This document shows positions 6,519-15,952 of a DNA stretch of 64,000 nucleotides, one piece after another; within the stretch, counting starts at the first letter, position 1; every line of letters begins with the position of its first letter. A program made the translations under genes and the position numbers. Source of the stretch: CAYSPG01 sp964432885 (GTDB taxonomy: Bacteria; Bacteroidota; Bacteroidia; AKYH767-A; OLB10). The DNA is taken from contig CAYSPG010000018.1 of assembly GCA_964432885.1 (NCBI GenBank), positions 8,564 through 72,563 of the forward strand. The letters run 5' to 3'. The notes beneath the pieces were generated by a model. The model saw only the letters and a list, made by a program, of their open reading frames with translations, was not told where the DNA came from and ran no database searches.

Positions 6519-8837
6519 TTACCTCCCGCGCCTTCTATTTTTTTCGTTTTTTCTTTTAAACGTTCTTTTCTTGTCCGAACCCTTAAATGGGGATGCTGTT
6601 TGTTTCGGAAATTCTTCAAACAAAATAAAGTCAATTTGCTTTTTTACTGGATCAGCATTTTTAATTTCCACGGTAACCTCATCGCCCAATGAAAATTTTC
6701 TTTTGGTACGATGTCCGGTTATGCAAAAATTGGCTTGGTCAAATTCATAGTAATCATCATTCAAATCGCGCAGGCGAATCATTCCTTCGCATTTATTTTC
6801 TGCAATTTCAACAAAAATTCCCCACTCGGTAACACCGCTTATCACGCCTTTAAAAATCTCATCTTTTCTTTCGGCCAAATATTGAACCTGCTTATACTTT
6901 ATAGATGCACGTTCAGCTTCGGCAGCATTTATTTCCTGCTCGGTACTGTGCTTGCATTTGTTTTCATACTCTTCTTTGTTTACCGATTTTCCCCCGCTTA
7001 AATAATAATCCAGCAACCGGTGAACCATCATATCAGGATATCTTCTGATGGGTGAGGTAAAGTGAGAATAATATTCAAACGCCAACCCATAGTGCCCTAT
7101 ATTTTCCGTGCTGTAAATTGCTTTTGCCATACTGCGAATAGCAAGTTGCTCAATAATGTTTTGCTCGGCCTTCCCGTTAACTTCTTTCAGTAAATTATTT
7201 AGCGAATGCGCAATTTCCTTATCACTTCCTGTGTTTACTTTATAACCAAACTTAGCTGCAAATAATTTAAAATCGGCAAGCTTGCTTTCCACTGGCGAAT
7301 CGTGAATGCGGTAAACAAACGTGAATGGTGAGTGATGAGCGCTCAATTTCTTTTTTGATTTTCCCTCACTTAATAATTCAGTACTTGTTTTCAATCCTTT
7401 GCTTACAAACTCGGCCACTTTTCTATTAGCAAGCAACATAAATTCTTCAATAAGTTTATTGCTGTCTTTATTTTCTTTTAGATAAATTCCTGTAGGATTT
7501 CCTTTTTCATCCAATCTGAATTTTACTTCTGATTTCTCAAAACTTATCGCGCCTTTTTTGTAGCGCTCTTTCCTAAGCAGTTGCGCAAGCCCATGTAGCG
7601 TAAGCACTTCTGATTTTAACACACCTTCCTTCCCTTCAATAATTTCTTGTGCTTCTTCATAAGTAAACCTTTTGCCTGAATGAATAATCGTTTTGCCAAA
7701 CCACTCATTAAGCACTTCTGCATTTTCATTCATTTCAAAAACGGCACTGTAACAAAGTTTGTCTTCCCCGGGGCGTAATGAGCAAACATGATTCGAAAGT
7801 TTTTCGGGCAACATCGGTATTACCCGGTCAACTAAATAAATAGAGGTAGCCCTGTTATAAGCCTCTTTCTCTAATTCTGTACCCGGTTTTACATAGTGTG
7901 TTACGTCTGCAATATGAACTCCTATTTCCCAATTACCGTTTTTTAATTTTTGTATAGAAAGAGCATCATCAAAATCTTTGGCATCAACAGGGTCAATCGT
8001 AAATGTGGTGATGCTGCGAAAATCTCTCCGCTTTTTTATTTCTTCTTTCGGAATTTCAAATGCAATAGCCAACGTTTCTTTTTCCACTTCGTCCGGAAAA
8101 CTTTCGGGCAAGCCGTATTCAATTATTATGGCATTCATTTCGGCAAAGTGCTCTCCGGGTTTTCCCAATATTCTATCAACTTGCCCGGTAGGGTTGCGGG
8201 CGCCATGTTCCCATTCAATAATTTTTACTACAGCCTTATCACCATGGTGTGCGCTGTTCAAATATTTGCCGGGTATAAAAATATCAACATGCATTCTATT
8301 ATCATCAGCCACCAAAAATGCGTAGCTGCCGCTTTGTTGTATAGTTCCCGCAAACTCCATTCGCGCGCGTTTAATTACCTCTATTACTTCTCCTTTTACT
8401 CTTTTTCCTTCCTTATGTGCATATAAGCTTACTTTTACTGTATCGCCATTAAGTGCGTTTAAAGTATCCGTTGCATCTATTACAATATCTTCCTCGTAAT
8501 TTTCATTCATTACATATCCGCTGCCTTTGGCTGTAATCTGTATTTTACCTTCAACTAAAACTTCTGCGGGTAAAAGCTTGTAGCGAAATGGCTGCACCTC
8601 CAGCAAATCTCCACTGGCATAAAGCTCTTTTAAAAATGTGTTAATGATGTTATCGAAATAGTTTTTTTCGTTTTGAAAAATGATGTTCACCTGCTCATCC
8701 GAAAGCAGTTCTTCAACCTTGCGCAACACTTGCTTATTGTTAAATGTGGCTGTTGGGTGTTTTTTAAAAACATTCAGCGTAAGCTTCTTTATTTCTTCAA
8801 GCTGGAGTTTTGAAAAATGTATTTGTTTTTTTGACAT
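6519..8837 (-). CDS. rnr: Ribonuclease R
   Basis: A 3'-to-5' exoribonuclease of 772 residues that degrades structured RNA. The order is an N-terminal helix-turn-helix/cold-shock region, cold-shock-like domains (about 75-220), the catalytic RNB domain with DPVDAKDFDDAL near residue 285 and the SPIRRYPDMMVHR segment, an S1 domain (KGVISGVTEWGIFVEI, about 655-735) and a strongly basic tail (KKRTFKRKNEKNRRRGR). The length fits RNase R rather than RNase II. It ends within a few bases of a bidirectional terminator. The next gene upstream on the same strand, the thioredoxin, is 137 bases away. Confidence 0.95.
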   Translation of the reverse strand: MSKKQIHFSKLQLEEIKKLTLNVFKKHPTATFNNKQVLRKVEELLSDEQVNIIFQNEKNYFDNIINTFLKELYASGDLLEVQPFRYKLLPAEVLVEGKIQITAKGSGYVMNENYEEDIVIDATDTLNALNGDTVKVSLYAHKEGKRVKGEVIEVIKRARMEFAGTIQQSGSYAFLVADDNRMHVDIFIPGKYLNSAHHGDKAVVKIIEWEHGARNPTGQVDRILGKPGEHFAEMNAIIIEYGLPESFPDEVEKETLAIAFEIPKEEIKKRRDFRSITTFTIDPVDAKDFDDALSIQKLKNGNWEIGVHIADVTHYVKPGTELEKEAYNRATSIYLVDRVIPMLPEKLSNHVCSLRPGEDKLCYSAVFEMNENAEVLNEWFGKTIIHSGKRFTYEEAQEIIEGKEGVLKSEVLTLHGLAQLLRKERYKKGAISFEKSEVKFRLDEKGNPTGIYLKENKDSNKLIEEFMLLANRKVAEFVSKGLKTSTELLSEGKSKKKLSAHHSPFTFVYRIHDSPVESKLADFKLFAAKFGYKVNTGSDKEIAHSLNNLLKEVNGKAEQNIIEQLAIRSMAKAIYSTENIGHYGLAFEYYSHFTSPIRRYPDMMVHRLLDYYLSGGKSVNKEEYENKCKHSTEQEINAAEAERASIKYKQVQYLAERKDEIFKGVISGVTEWGIFVEIAENKCEGMIRLRDLNDDYYEFDQANFCITGHRTKRKFSLGDEVTVEIKNADPVKKQIDFILFEEFPKQTASPFKGSDKKRTFKRKNEKNRRRGR

Positions 8838-8974
8838 GAATGAAAAATTGGGGGTTTAAAGTCTGACGGTTGTGGTTTAATGTTGATATAAAAAAGGGGT
8901 GCAGTTTTTTTATCTGCTCATGATACGAAAGTACAAACGATTTGAAAAGGTTTAGTTACCAAAATAATAAGTTA

Positions 8975-9268
8975 TCAAACAAACTCCTTTATCTTCTCTG
9001 CCAGCTCTTTTGCGTACAAAAAACCATTCATTCGCCAAAGAGGTTGCCCGTTTTTAAAAAGAATAAGAACCGGAACACTCATTATTTGATTTTGCAAACG
9101 CAAGTCCTCAAACTCATCAATATTTATTTTGTGAATCACAATTTTGTTCTCAAGTTTTTTTTCTAAATCATCCAGCACAGGGTCTAACCATTTGCAGGGC
9201 TCACACCAGTCGGCATAAAAATCAATAAGAACAGGCGTGGGAGAAGAAATTATTTTTTCAAAGTCCAT
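8975..9268 (-). CDS. Thioredoxin-like protein
   Basis: A 97-residue cytoplasmic protein with no signal peptide. The redox motif WCEPCK places cysteines at residues 22 and 25, and SVPVLILF carries the usual cis-proline. The CEPC motif differs from the CGPC of classical thioredoxin, so it may be a specialised reductase. It lies downstream of the MBL/rhodanese gene on the same strand with a 62-base gap, which suggests a shared role in thiol or persulfide chemistry. Confidence 0.85.
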   Translation of the reverse strand: MDFEKIISSPTPVLIDFYADWCEPCKWLDPVLDDLEKKLENKIVIHKINIDEFEDLRLQNQIMSVPVLILFKNGQPLWRMNGFLYAKELAEKIKEFV

Positions 9269-9330
9269 TGTCAGCTAACAAGGGCATAGGTAAATGGGTG
9301 TGAAAAAGACAAAAAAGGTTTCTGCAATAA

Positions 9331-10719
9331 TTATTGATTTACGGCATGGGTAAGTTCAACCCCACAGGTTTTTATTTTCCCAAATCCGCCATGCACATTT
9401 ATCATATTGTGATAGCCGCGCGCTTTTAACAAGCTAATGGCAATCATGCTGCGATAGCCACCCCCGCAATATACCAGATACGTTTCGTTTTTGTTTAGTT
9501 TTTCAAATTGAGTGGGTATGTCGCTTAAGGTTATAAATTGGGTGTTTTTAACATGTGCTGCTTCATATTCGCCCGGCTTGCGTACGTCAAGCGCTTTGTA
9601 TTTTCCGGTTTGCAGTTTTTCTAAAAATGTTTTTGCATCTACAGAAGTTACGGTGTCTAACTTTTTGTTGGCCAATATCCACGGGCGTATTCCTTCCTTT
9701 AAATAGCCCTTTATGTTTTCGTACCCAACCCGGGCTGCACGCATAATGCTCTCTTCCATGGTGGTATCTTCGGTAACCAGTATTATGGGTTGCTCTATGT
9801 GTATAAGTGTGCCAATCCAATTGGCGTATTGCCCGTTAAGCCCAATGTTTATGCTCCCGGGGATGTGGCCGCTTTCAAACTCATCGGGGGTGCGTGTATC
9901 AAGAATGATAGCGCCATCGGCCATCCACTTTTCAAATTCGTCAAGCGAAAGCCCCTTAAGATTTCTTTTTACTACAGTTTCAATGCTATCGTAGCCGGCT
10001 TTGTTAATGCGTGCATCTTCAAAAAAATACATCGGTGGCGGGGCTATGCCGGTAGTAAGGTTGTGAATAAACTGGTTTTTGTCGGTTTCTTTTAGATAAT
10101 AGTTCATTTGTTTTTGATGACCTATGGTGCTCCAGGTTTCCTTGCCTATATTTTTTCCACATGCACTGCCGGGCCCATGGGCAGGATATACAATTACATC
10201 GTCATGAAGTTTTTTTATTTTGTTGTTTAGCGAGTCAAACATCAGCCCTGCCAAATACTCTTTTGAAATGCCACTTCCATCCAACAAGTCGGGGCGGCCA
10301 ACATCACCCACGAAAAGGGTGTCGCCCGTAAAAATGGCGTACTCTTTTTTGTTTTCGTCAAACAGCAGGTAACAACTGCTCTCAAGCGTGTGTCCGGGTG
10401 TGTGCAGCACGCGTATGGTAAGATGGCCAAGTTTAAACTCTTCGCCATCTTTGGCATTGTGTACTTTATAGGCCGTATTTGCATTTGGCCCATAAATAAT
10501 TTGCGCACCGGTGTGGCGGGCCAGGTCTATATGACCGCTTACAAAGTCGGCATGAAAGTGAGTTTCAAAAATGTATTTGATACGCGCATTGCGCTTTGAT
10601 GCCATTTGGGTATAGGGCGAAGTTTCGCGAATGGGGTCAATAATTGCGACCTCACCTGCCGACTCAATGTAGTACGCTGCCTCGGCAAGGCAATTGGTGT
10701 ATAGCTGCTGGATAAACAT
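9331..10719 (-). CDS. MBL-fold persulfide dioxygenase-like protein with two rhodanese domains
   Basis: The N-terminal 240 residues form a metallo-beta-lactamase fold with THFHAD (54-58), HTPGHT, FTGDTLFVGDVGRPDL and VYPAHGPGS, the pattern of ETHE1-type glutathione persulfide dioxygenases. Two rhodanese domains follow. The first (DTRTPDEFESGHIPGS) lacks an active-site cysteine, while the second has CGGGYRS near residue 416 and should carry sulfane sulfur. The 462-residue length fits MBL-rhodanese fusions such as CstB. Likely role: oxidising or transferring persulfide sulfur during sulfide detoxification. The first motif has Phe where His is usual after HxHxD. Confidence 0.88.
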   Translation of the reverse strand: MFIQQLYTNCLAEAAYYIESAGEVAIIDPIRETSPYTQMASKRNARIKYIFETHFHADFVSGHIDLARHTGAQIIYGPNANTAYKVHNAKDGEEFKLGHLTIRVLHTPGHTLESSCYLLFDENKKEYAIFTGDTLFVGDVGRPDLLDGSGISKEYLAGLMFDSLNNKIKKLHDDVIVYPAHGPGSACGKNIGKETWSTIGHQKQMNYYLKETDKNQFIHNLTTGIAPPPMYFFEDARINKAGYDSIETVVKRNLKGLSLDEFEKWMADGAIILDTRTPDEFESGHIPGSINIGLNGQYANWIGTLIHIEQPIILVTEDTTMEESIMRAARVGYENIKGYLKEGIRPWILANKKLDTVTSVDAKTFLEKLQTGKYKALDVRKPGEYEAAHVKNTQFITLSDIPTQFEKLNKNETYLVYCGGGYRSMIAISLLKARGYHNMINVHGGFGKIKTCGVELTHAVNQ

Positions 10720-10915
10720 AGTGTGTGGGTGTTAACAAAGCGAAGGTAAGAAAAGTTTAGGGTTTTGAATTTTTAAGAAAAGCCTTTACGAATATACGAA
10801 GTTCGATTTTAATCCAGCCTCTATTTTTTACCTCCCCACATTGTCATAACTCTGCAAGGTTTTATACTACTAACATTAGGGATTACACCCCCAAAACACA
10901 ACACATAATTATTCT

Positions 10916-10923
10916 TAGTTTTG
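10916..10923 (+). promoter_or_regulatory. Candidate -7 box for the susC-susD operon
   Basis: TAGTTTTG fits TAnnTTTG and lies 60 bases before the susC start. No good -33 element is visible. Confidence 0.35.
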
Positions 10924-10983
10924 TAGGGTTCAGCATGCTATAATTCCCTTATTTTTTTTGAAACCAGCTAACGGCATTTTATT

Positions 10984-13900
10984 TTGAAACAAAAATTTTT
11001 ACTTACAACATCCCTGTTTTTTTTAACAGCAATTGTAAACCTGCTTGCCCAGGAAATAAAAGTAACAGGTACTGTTACAACAGCCTCAAATCAGGAGGCC
11101 ATGCCATTTGTTACTGTATCGGTTAAAGGCACCACCAATGCCACATCTACAGATATTAACGGAAAGTATGAAATTACAAATGTGCGTGCTGCCGATACAC
11201 TCATGTTTAGTTTTGTTGGATTTGTAACGCAAAAAATTGTTGTTGGAACACAAACTCAAATTAATGTAAAGTTGCAAGCAGCGCAGCAGCAACTTGGCGA
11301 GGTAGTGGTTACAGCCCTTGGCGTAAACCGCCAAAAACGCGAGCTGGGATACTCAACCGAAAAACTAAGCGGAGCCGAGGTAAACCATTCTAATTCTCCC
11401 AACATTTTAAATGCAATTACAGGCAAGGCAGCCGGTGTGCAAATAACCAACCCTAACGGAGTTGATGGCGGCACCACACGGATAACCATACGGGGCAACA
11501 ATAGCATTGGAGGCAATAACCAGCCGCTTATTGTAGTGGACGGCATACCCCTGAGCAACGACCCCGGGCTTACTGATGTGGGCCGTGGCAAAGACTGGGG
11601 CTCGGCCATAAACAACATCAACATGCAGGATGTGGAGGATATGAATATTTTAAAAGGAGGAGCCGCATCGGCACTGTATGGCGCACGGGGTGCAAACGGT
11701 GTGGTTTTGATTACCACCAAAAAAGGAAAAAAGCAAAATGGGCTTGGCATTGCCTATAACATGAATTATAAAATTACGCATCCTTACCGCTACCGCGATG
11801 TACAAAACAAATACGGAGGCGGTGCGCCATCGGCCACAAGCACCACACCTGATTTTACCTATGCACCGGATGGCACGCCCATGCTGCCATCATTAAACAC
11901 CGATGCCGAGTTTGGATATCCGGGCACAGCCGTGTCATGGGGGCCTGCGTTTGACGGCCGCATGGTATTGTGGTGGGACAGCATTATGCGGCCCTGGAGC
12001 GCACAGCCCGATAATTTAAAAATACCTTTCAGGGATGGGCACACCTCATCGCACAACATATCGGTTGAAGGCGGTGGGGATATTGGCAGCATACGCTTTT
12101 CGGCATCCCGAACCGACAATACACCCATAGTTAAAAACAGCAACTACCATCAAACAGCCATAAGCACCAATTCATCGCTTAAGGTGTCGGATAAAATTAC
12201 CCTTGGCTTAACAGCAGCTTATACCGATTATCACCGGTTAAACAGCCCCATGCTTGGCGAAGCTGCTAACTCGTTTAGCAAAGGGCTGCTGTACTCATGG
12301 CCCCGAAGTTATGCCGGAGAAGATTTAGAACACTACACCTTACCCGATGGTACACGCGATAAGCTGGAACGGTATCCATACGTGTATATTAACCAATACA
12401 TGTGGTGGAATTATTTTAACAACAACACCACGCTTGACAGAACCAAATTAATTGCCGGGCTATCGGTAAATTACGATATAGCCAAATGGCTTAATGTAAC
12501 AGCACGCACAGGAGTTGACTATACAACAGACGAGTACCAAACAAAACATAAGCCAGCTGATTTATTGGGATTGCTTGACGGATACTATGCCGAAACACAG
12601 CAACGCGATAAAAGCCTTAACAGCGAGTTTTTGTTTAATGCAACAAAAACCAATGTTTTTAATTCAAACATAGATGTGGGATTGCATGCCGGAGGTTCGC
12701 AGTGGAACAGAAACATGTACAGCAGCAGCGCCCACTCGGGCACATGGTATTTTCCTAACTGGTATAATCTGGCAAATTACACAGCTACCACGTATGGCAC
12801 TAATGCCGCAGGTGTTGATACGGTAACAGTAAAAGGTGATGACCCCAAATCATTAATACCCCAAACTGATTTTTACAGCAAAAAAATTAATTCGTTGTTT
12901 GCGTTTTTAAACCTGTCGTACAAAAATTATTTGTTTGTTGAACTTACAGGTCGTAACGATTGGTCGTCAACGCTGCCGGATAATGCCAACTCGTATTTTT
13001 ACCCTGGCGTATCGGCCAGTTTTATTGCTTCTGATGCATTGAAATTTAAGAAAGACTGGTTTAACTTTTTAAAAATACGTGCCGGAGTAGCTCAAACCGC
13101 AACAGATACCGACCCTTATCTTACCGAATTTTATTACAAAACAAGTTTATTTGGCGCACAGCAATCTTCATTGTTTCGAGACACCATACCGCCCATAGCA
13201 TTAAAACCCCAGCGCGTAAATTCTTATGAAGCAGGAACCAACTTTGGGTTTTTTAACGACCGCATTACACTTGATTTTACATATTACTACCGTTACTGTT
13301 TTGACCAGATAATTTCTCTTCCGGTACCTCCGTCATCAGGGGCACCGTTTTTGGGAATAAATGAAGGGGTGCTTACCAACAAAGGATTTGAAATAATGCT
13401 GAATGCAACGGTGTTAAAAAAGCAACAACTTACTTTAAAATCAGGATTTAATTTTGCCAGAAACAAAAACAAGGTTGTGAGCCTGGGAGATTATGCCGAC
13501 ACGTATATCCTGGCTGAGATATGGGGCGAAAACGGCCCGCAAATGGCGTTGCGCGAAGGAGATGATTTTGGAACCATTGTAGGATGGGATTATGTTTATA
13601 AAGACGGCAAGCGTGTGGTAAGTGATGATGGTAAAACCTATAAAATTACCGATAAACGTGTGCCTATAGGTAATGCATCGCCCCATTTTTTAGCAGGGTG
13701 GACATTGGAACTTAAGTACAGAAATTTTACACTAAACACATTAATTGATTGTAAATGGGGAGGTGATATTTACTGTGGCTCTTATGTTATTGGCCTGCAA
13801 ACCGGGCAAAGCCCCGAAACACTTTTGGAGCGGGATGGTGGAGGCCTACCCTACACTGATGCCAGCGGAAACACATCCAATACGGGTGTAATATTAGAAG

Positions 13901-14259
13901 GCGTACATGAGGACGGAACACCCAATACTACGGTGGTTCCGTATTACTATAAGTATATGCCAAATGATGGTGGCTGGGGGCATTTTAATTCAAAACCAGG
14001 AATTGTTGAAAACACATGGGTAAAGTTTCGCGAAGCAGGGCTGTCATACACTGTACCGGGTAAAATAATAGGTAAACAAAAAATAGTGAGAGAGCTTACG
14101 GTGTCGGTAACTTTGCGCGATTTGTTTTATATTTATAGCACGCTTCCGGATAATATTAATCCCGAAGGAACAATGGGTGCCGGTGATGCGCAAGGTTTTG
14201 AATGGGCATCGTTACCGGGTGTGCGTTCGTTTTCGTTTGGTATTAGTGCAAGGTTTTAA
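10984..14259 (+). CDS. SusC/RagA-family TonB-linked outer-membrane protein
   Basis: The barrel of a SusCD importer, 1091 residues. The order is a signal peptide (ending NLLAQ), a carboxypeptidase-regulatory-like domain (VTGTVTTASNQEAMPFVTV ... STDINGKYEI, about 24-110), a TonB plug (LGEVVVTALG, GAASALYGARGANGVVLITT) and a long beta-barrel ending in SFGISARF. The start appears to be TTG at 10984, giving MKQKFLL; no better ATG precedes the signal peptide. It is followed after 12 bases by susD, so both should be co-translated. The substrate is probably a glycan or glycopeptide, judging from the PNGase F-like neighbour. Confidence 0.93.
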   Translation: MKQKFLLTTSLFFLTAIVNLLAQEIKVTGTVTTASNQEAMPFVTVSVKGTTNATSTDINGKYEITNVRAADTLMFSFVGFVTQKIVVGTQTQINVKLQAAQQQLGEVVVTALGVNRQKRELGYSTEKLSGAEVNHSNSPNILNAITGKAAGVQITNPNGVDGGTTRITIRGNNSIGGNNQPLIVVDGIPLSNDPGLTDVGRGKDWGSAINNINMQDVEDMNILKGGAASALYGARGANGVVLITTKKGKKQNGLGIAYNMNYKITHPYRYRDVQNKYGGGAPSATSTTPDFTYAPDGTPMLPSLNTDAEFGYPGTAVSWGPAFDGRMVLWWDSIMRPWSAQPDNLKIPFRDGHTSSHNISVEGGGDIGSIRFSASRTDNTPIVKNSNYHQTAISTNSSLKVSDKITLGLTAAYTDYHRLNSPMLGEAANSFSKGLLYSWPRSYAGEDLEHYTLPDGTRDKLERYPYVYINQYMWWNYFNNNTTLDRTKLIAGLSVNYDIAKWLNVTARTGVDYTTDEYQTKHKPADLLGLLDGYYAETQQRDKSLNSEFLFNATKTNVFNSNIDVGLHAGGSQWNRNMYSSSAHSGTWYFPNWYNLANYTATTYGTNAAGVDTVTVKGDDPKSLIPQTDFYSKKINSLFAFLNLSYKNYLFVELTGRNDWSSTLPDNANSYFYPGVSASFIASDALKFKKDWFNFLKIRAGVAQTATDTDPYLTEFYYKTSLFGAQQSSLFRDTIPPIALKPQRVNSYEAGTNFGFFNDRITLDFTYYYRYCFDQIISLPVPPSSGAPFLGINEGVLTNKGFEIMLNATVLKKQQLTLKSGFNFARNKNKVVSLGDYADTYILAEIWGENGPQMALREGDDFGTIVGWDYVYKDGKRVVSDDGKTYKITDKRVPIGNASPHFLAGWTLELKYRNFTLNTLIDCKWGGDIYCGSYVIGLQTGQSPETLLERDGGGLPYTDASGNTSNTGVILEGVHEDGTPNTTVVPYYYKYMPNDGGWGHFNSKPGIVENTWVKFREAGLSYTVPGKIIGKQKIVRELTVSVTLRDLFYIYSTLPDNINPEGTMGAGDAQGFEWASLPGVRSFSFGISARF

Positions 14260-14271
14260 GTTTGTAATGAA

Positions 14272-15885
14272 ATGAAAAAAAATATTTTACTTCTGTCAAT
14301 CATCATGTTTGCGCTTGCATCGTGCAAAAAAGATTTTGACACCATAAACAAAGACCCTAACGGTTTTACTACGGCTAGTAGCGGTTCGTTGTTTAATGCA
14401 GCCATAAGCTCACTTCAGTTTGGGTGGGATGAGCAATTGTATGTTAATATTTCAGTATTGTATAAAGAAACACAACTTGTTGCATTACCACAGGTACGTT
14501 GGAATAATTACACACTGGGAACAGAAAAAATCTGGTCGAACTATTACACCATGCTTCCTAATCTTCGCGAACTGGAAAAAAGATTTACGCAAATGGACAC
14601 ATCGCAGGCCGAAGTAAAAAATATGATGGCGCTTGAAAAAATATTACTTGCCTATAAAACTTTTAAAGTAACCGATCTCTTTGGCGATATTCCTTTTTCA
14701 GAGGCAGGCTATGGCTTTTTGGATGTAAACATGCTGTACCCAAAATTTGATACGCAAGAAAGTATTTATAAAACATTGCTAAACGAATTGCAATGGGCTG
14801 CCGATAATATTGACCCGGCTGCTGATGATAAAGACCCGTTTTTAACATTCAAAAATTTTGACAATTTATTTTTTGGCGATCTTGAAAAGTGGCAAAAGTT
14901 TGCCAACTCGCTGCGCCTTCGTTATGCCATGCGAATGGCAAACAGGGAGCCAGCACTTGCAGGGGAAATAGTTAACGACATTTTAGATAATCAAAAACCT
15001 TTGTTCGGAATTACAGGATTCGGCCAATTAATTGATAATGCCAGTGAATGCGCTGCGCTGTATCCCAATAAGCTTGGCTACCGGAATGAAAGCAAGGGGT
15101 GGTCGTTTAACCAGTCAAAGGATGTAAGAATGGGTACTACCATTTGGCAACTTTTGTCAAGAAATGACAGTACATCGGGTTCGGGAATTTTTGACCCACG
15201 AGCATTTTATTTTTTTGATACCAATGACGATGGCAAATGGGTTGCTTTTTCTAATGACCCACCAACTGCAACCCCAGATGGAGGCATACCATACGAATAT
15301 CATCGGGATGTTAACTATACAATAAAAGGAGACGGCTGCCAATATTCGCCTGTAAATTATTACCTGGCCCGGGATATGGATTATCAACCCGATATTTTTA
15401 TTACAGGAGCAGAAGTGCTTTTTTTATTGGCAGAAGCGCGCCTGCGTGGAATTGGAGTTCCTCAAAACTCAAACGATGCATACACACACTTGCGTGATGG
15501 CATTCAGTTTTCTCTTACGTTTTGGAATTTTGTGATGACTAATTCAAAACTCCCTACAGGAACACCGTTTTCAAATAACATTTTGGTTCCCAATCTTCCT
15601 ACTTGGGGTATCGAAAATGAAATATACAATGATTATTTTAACGGAAGCGATCAGGACAAACAGCGTGTACTCTACTCACAATGCTGGCTGGATATGTTTA
15701 GGCAGCCACAAGAAGCATTTGCATTATCAAGGCGAACCGGTTTAACTCCACATGCAGGCATCCCCAGTATGGTTTACCGGTTTCCAATTCCTCAATCAGA
15801 GGTTTCGTACAACCAATCAAACTGGTACAATGCGGTAGGTGCAGCAGGAGATGGCCTGTCGCAAAAAGTGTGGTGGATGAATTAA
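14272..15885 (+). CDS. SusD/RagB-family outer-membrane lipoprotein
   Basis: The surface lid of the SusCD importer, 537 residues. It has a lipoprotein signal with lipobox LASC (Cys18), the characteristic N-terminal KDFDTINKDPNGFTTAS, and the helical TPR-like segments of the SusD-like family (TDLFGDIPFSEAGYG; ITGAEVLFLLAEARLRG). It binds substrate with SusC, which lies 12 bases upstream. Confidence 0.92.
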   Translation: MKKNILLLSIIMFALASCKKDFDTINKDPNGFTTASSGSLFNAAISSLQFGWDEQLYVNISVLYKETQLVALPQVRWNNYTLGTEKIWSNYYTMLPNLRELEKRFTQMDTSQAEVKNMMALEKILLAYKTFKVTDLFGDIPFSEAGYGFLDVNMLYPKFDTQESIYKTLLNELQWAADNIDPAADDKDPFLTFKNFDNLFFGDLEKWQKFANSLRLRYAMRMANREPALAGEIVNDILDNQKPLFGITGFGQLIDNASECAALYPNKLGYRNESKGWSFNQSKDVRMGTTIWQLLSRNDSTSGSGIFDPRAFYFFDTNDDGKWVAFSNDPPTATPDGGIPYEYHRDVNYTIKGDGCQYSPVNYYLARDMDYQPDIFITGAEVLFLLAEARLRGIGVPQNSNDAYTHLRDGIQFSLTFWNFVMTNSKLPTGTPFSNNILVPNLPTWGIENEIYNDYFNGSDQDKQRVLYSQCWLDMFRQPQEAFALSRRTGLTPHAGIPSMVYRFPIPQSEVSYNQSNWYNAVGAAGDGLSQKVWWMN

Positions 15886-15952
15886 TAAATCAACAGCAAA
15901 AAAATCTTAAAATAAATTAATAATAAATCAATCAATCTTAAAAAGTAAATAC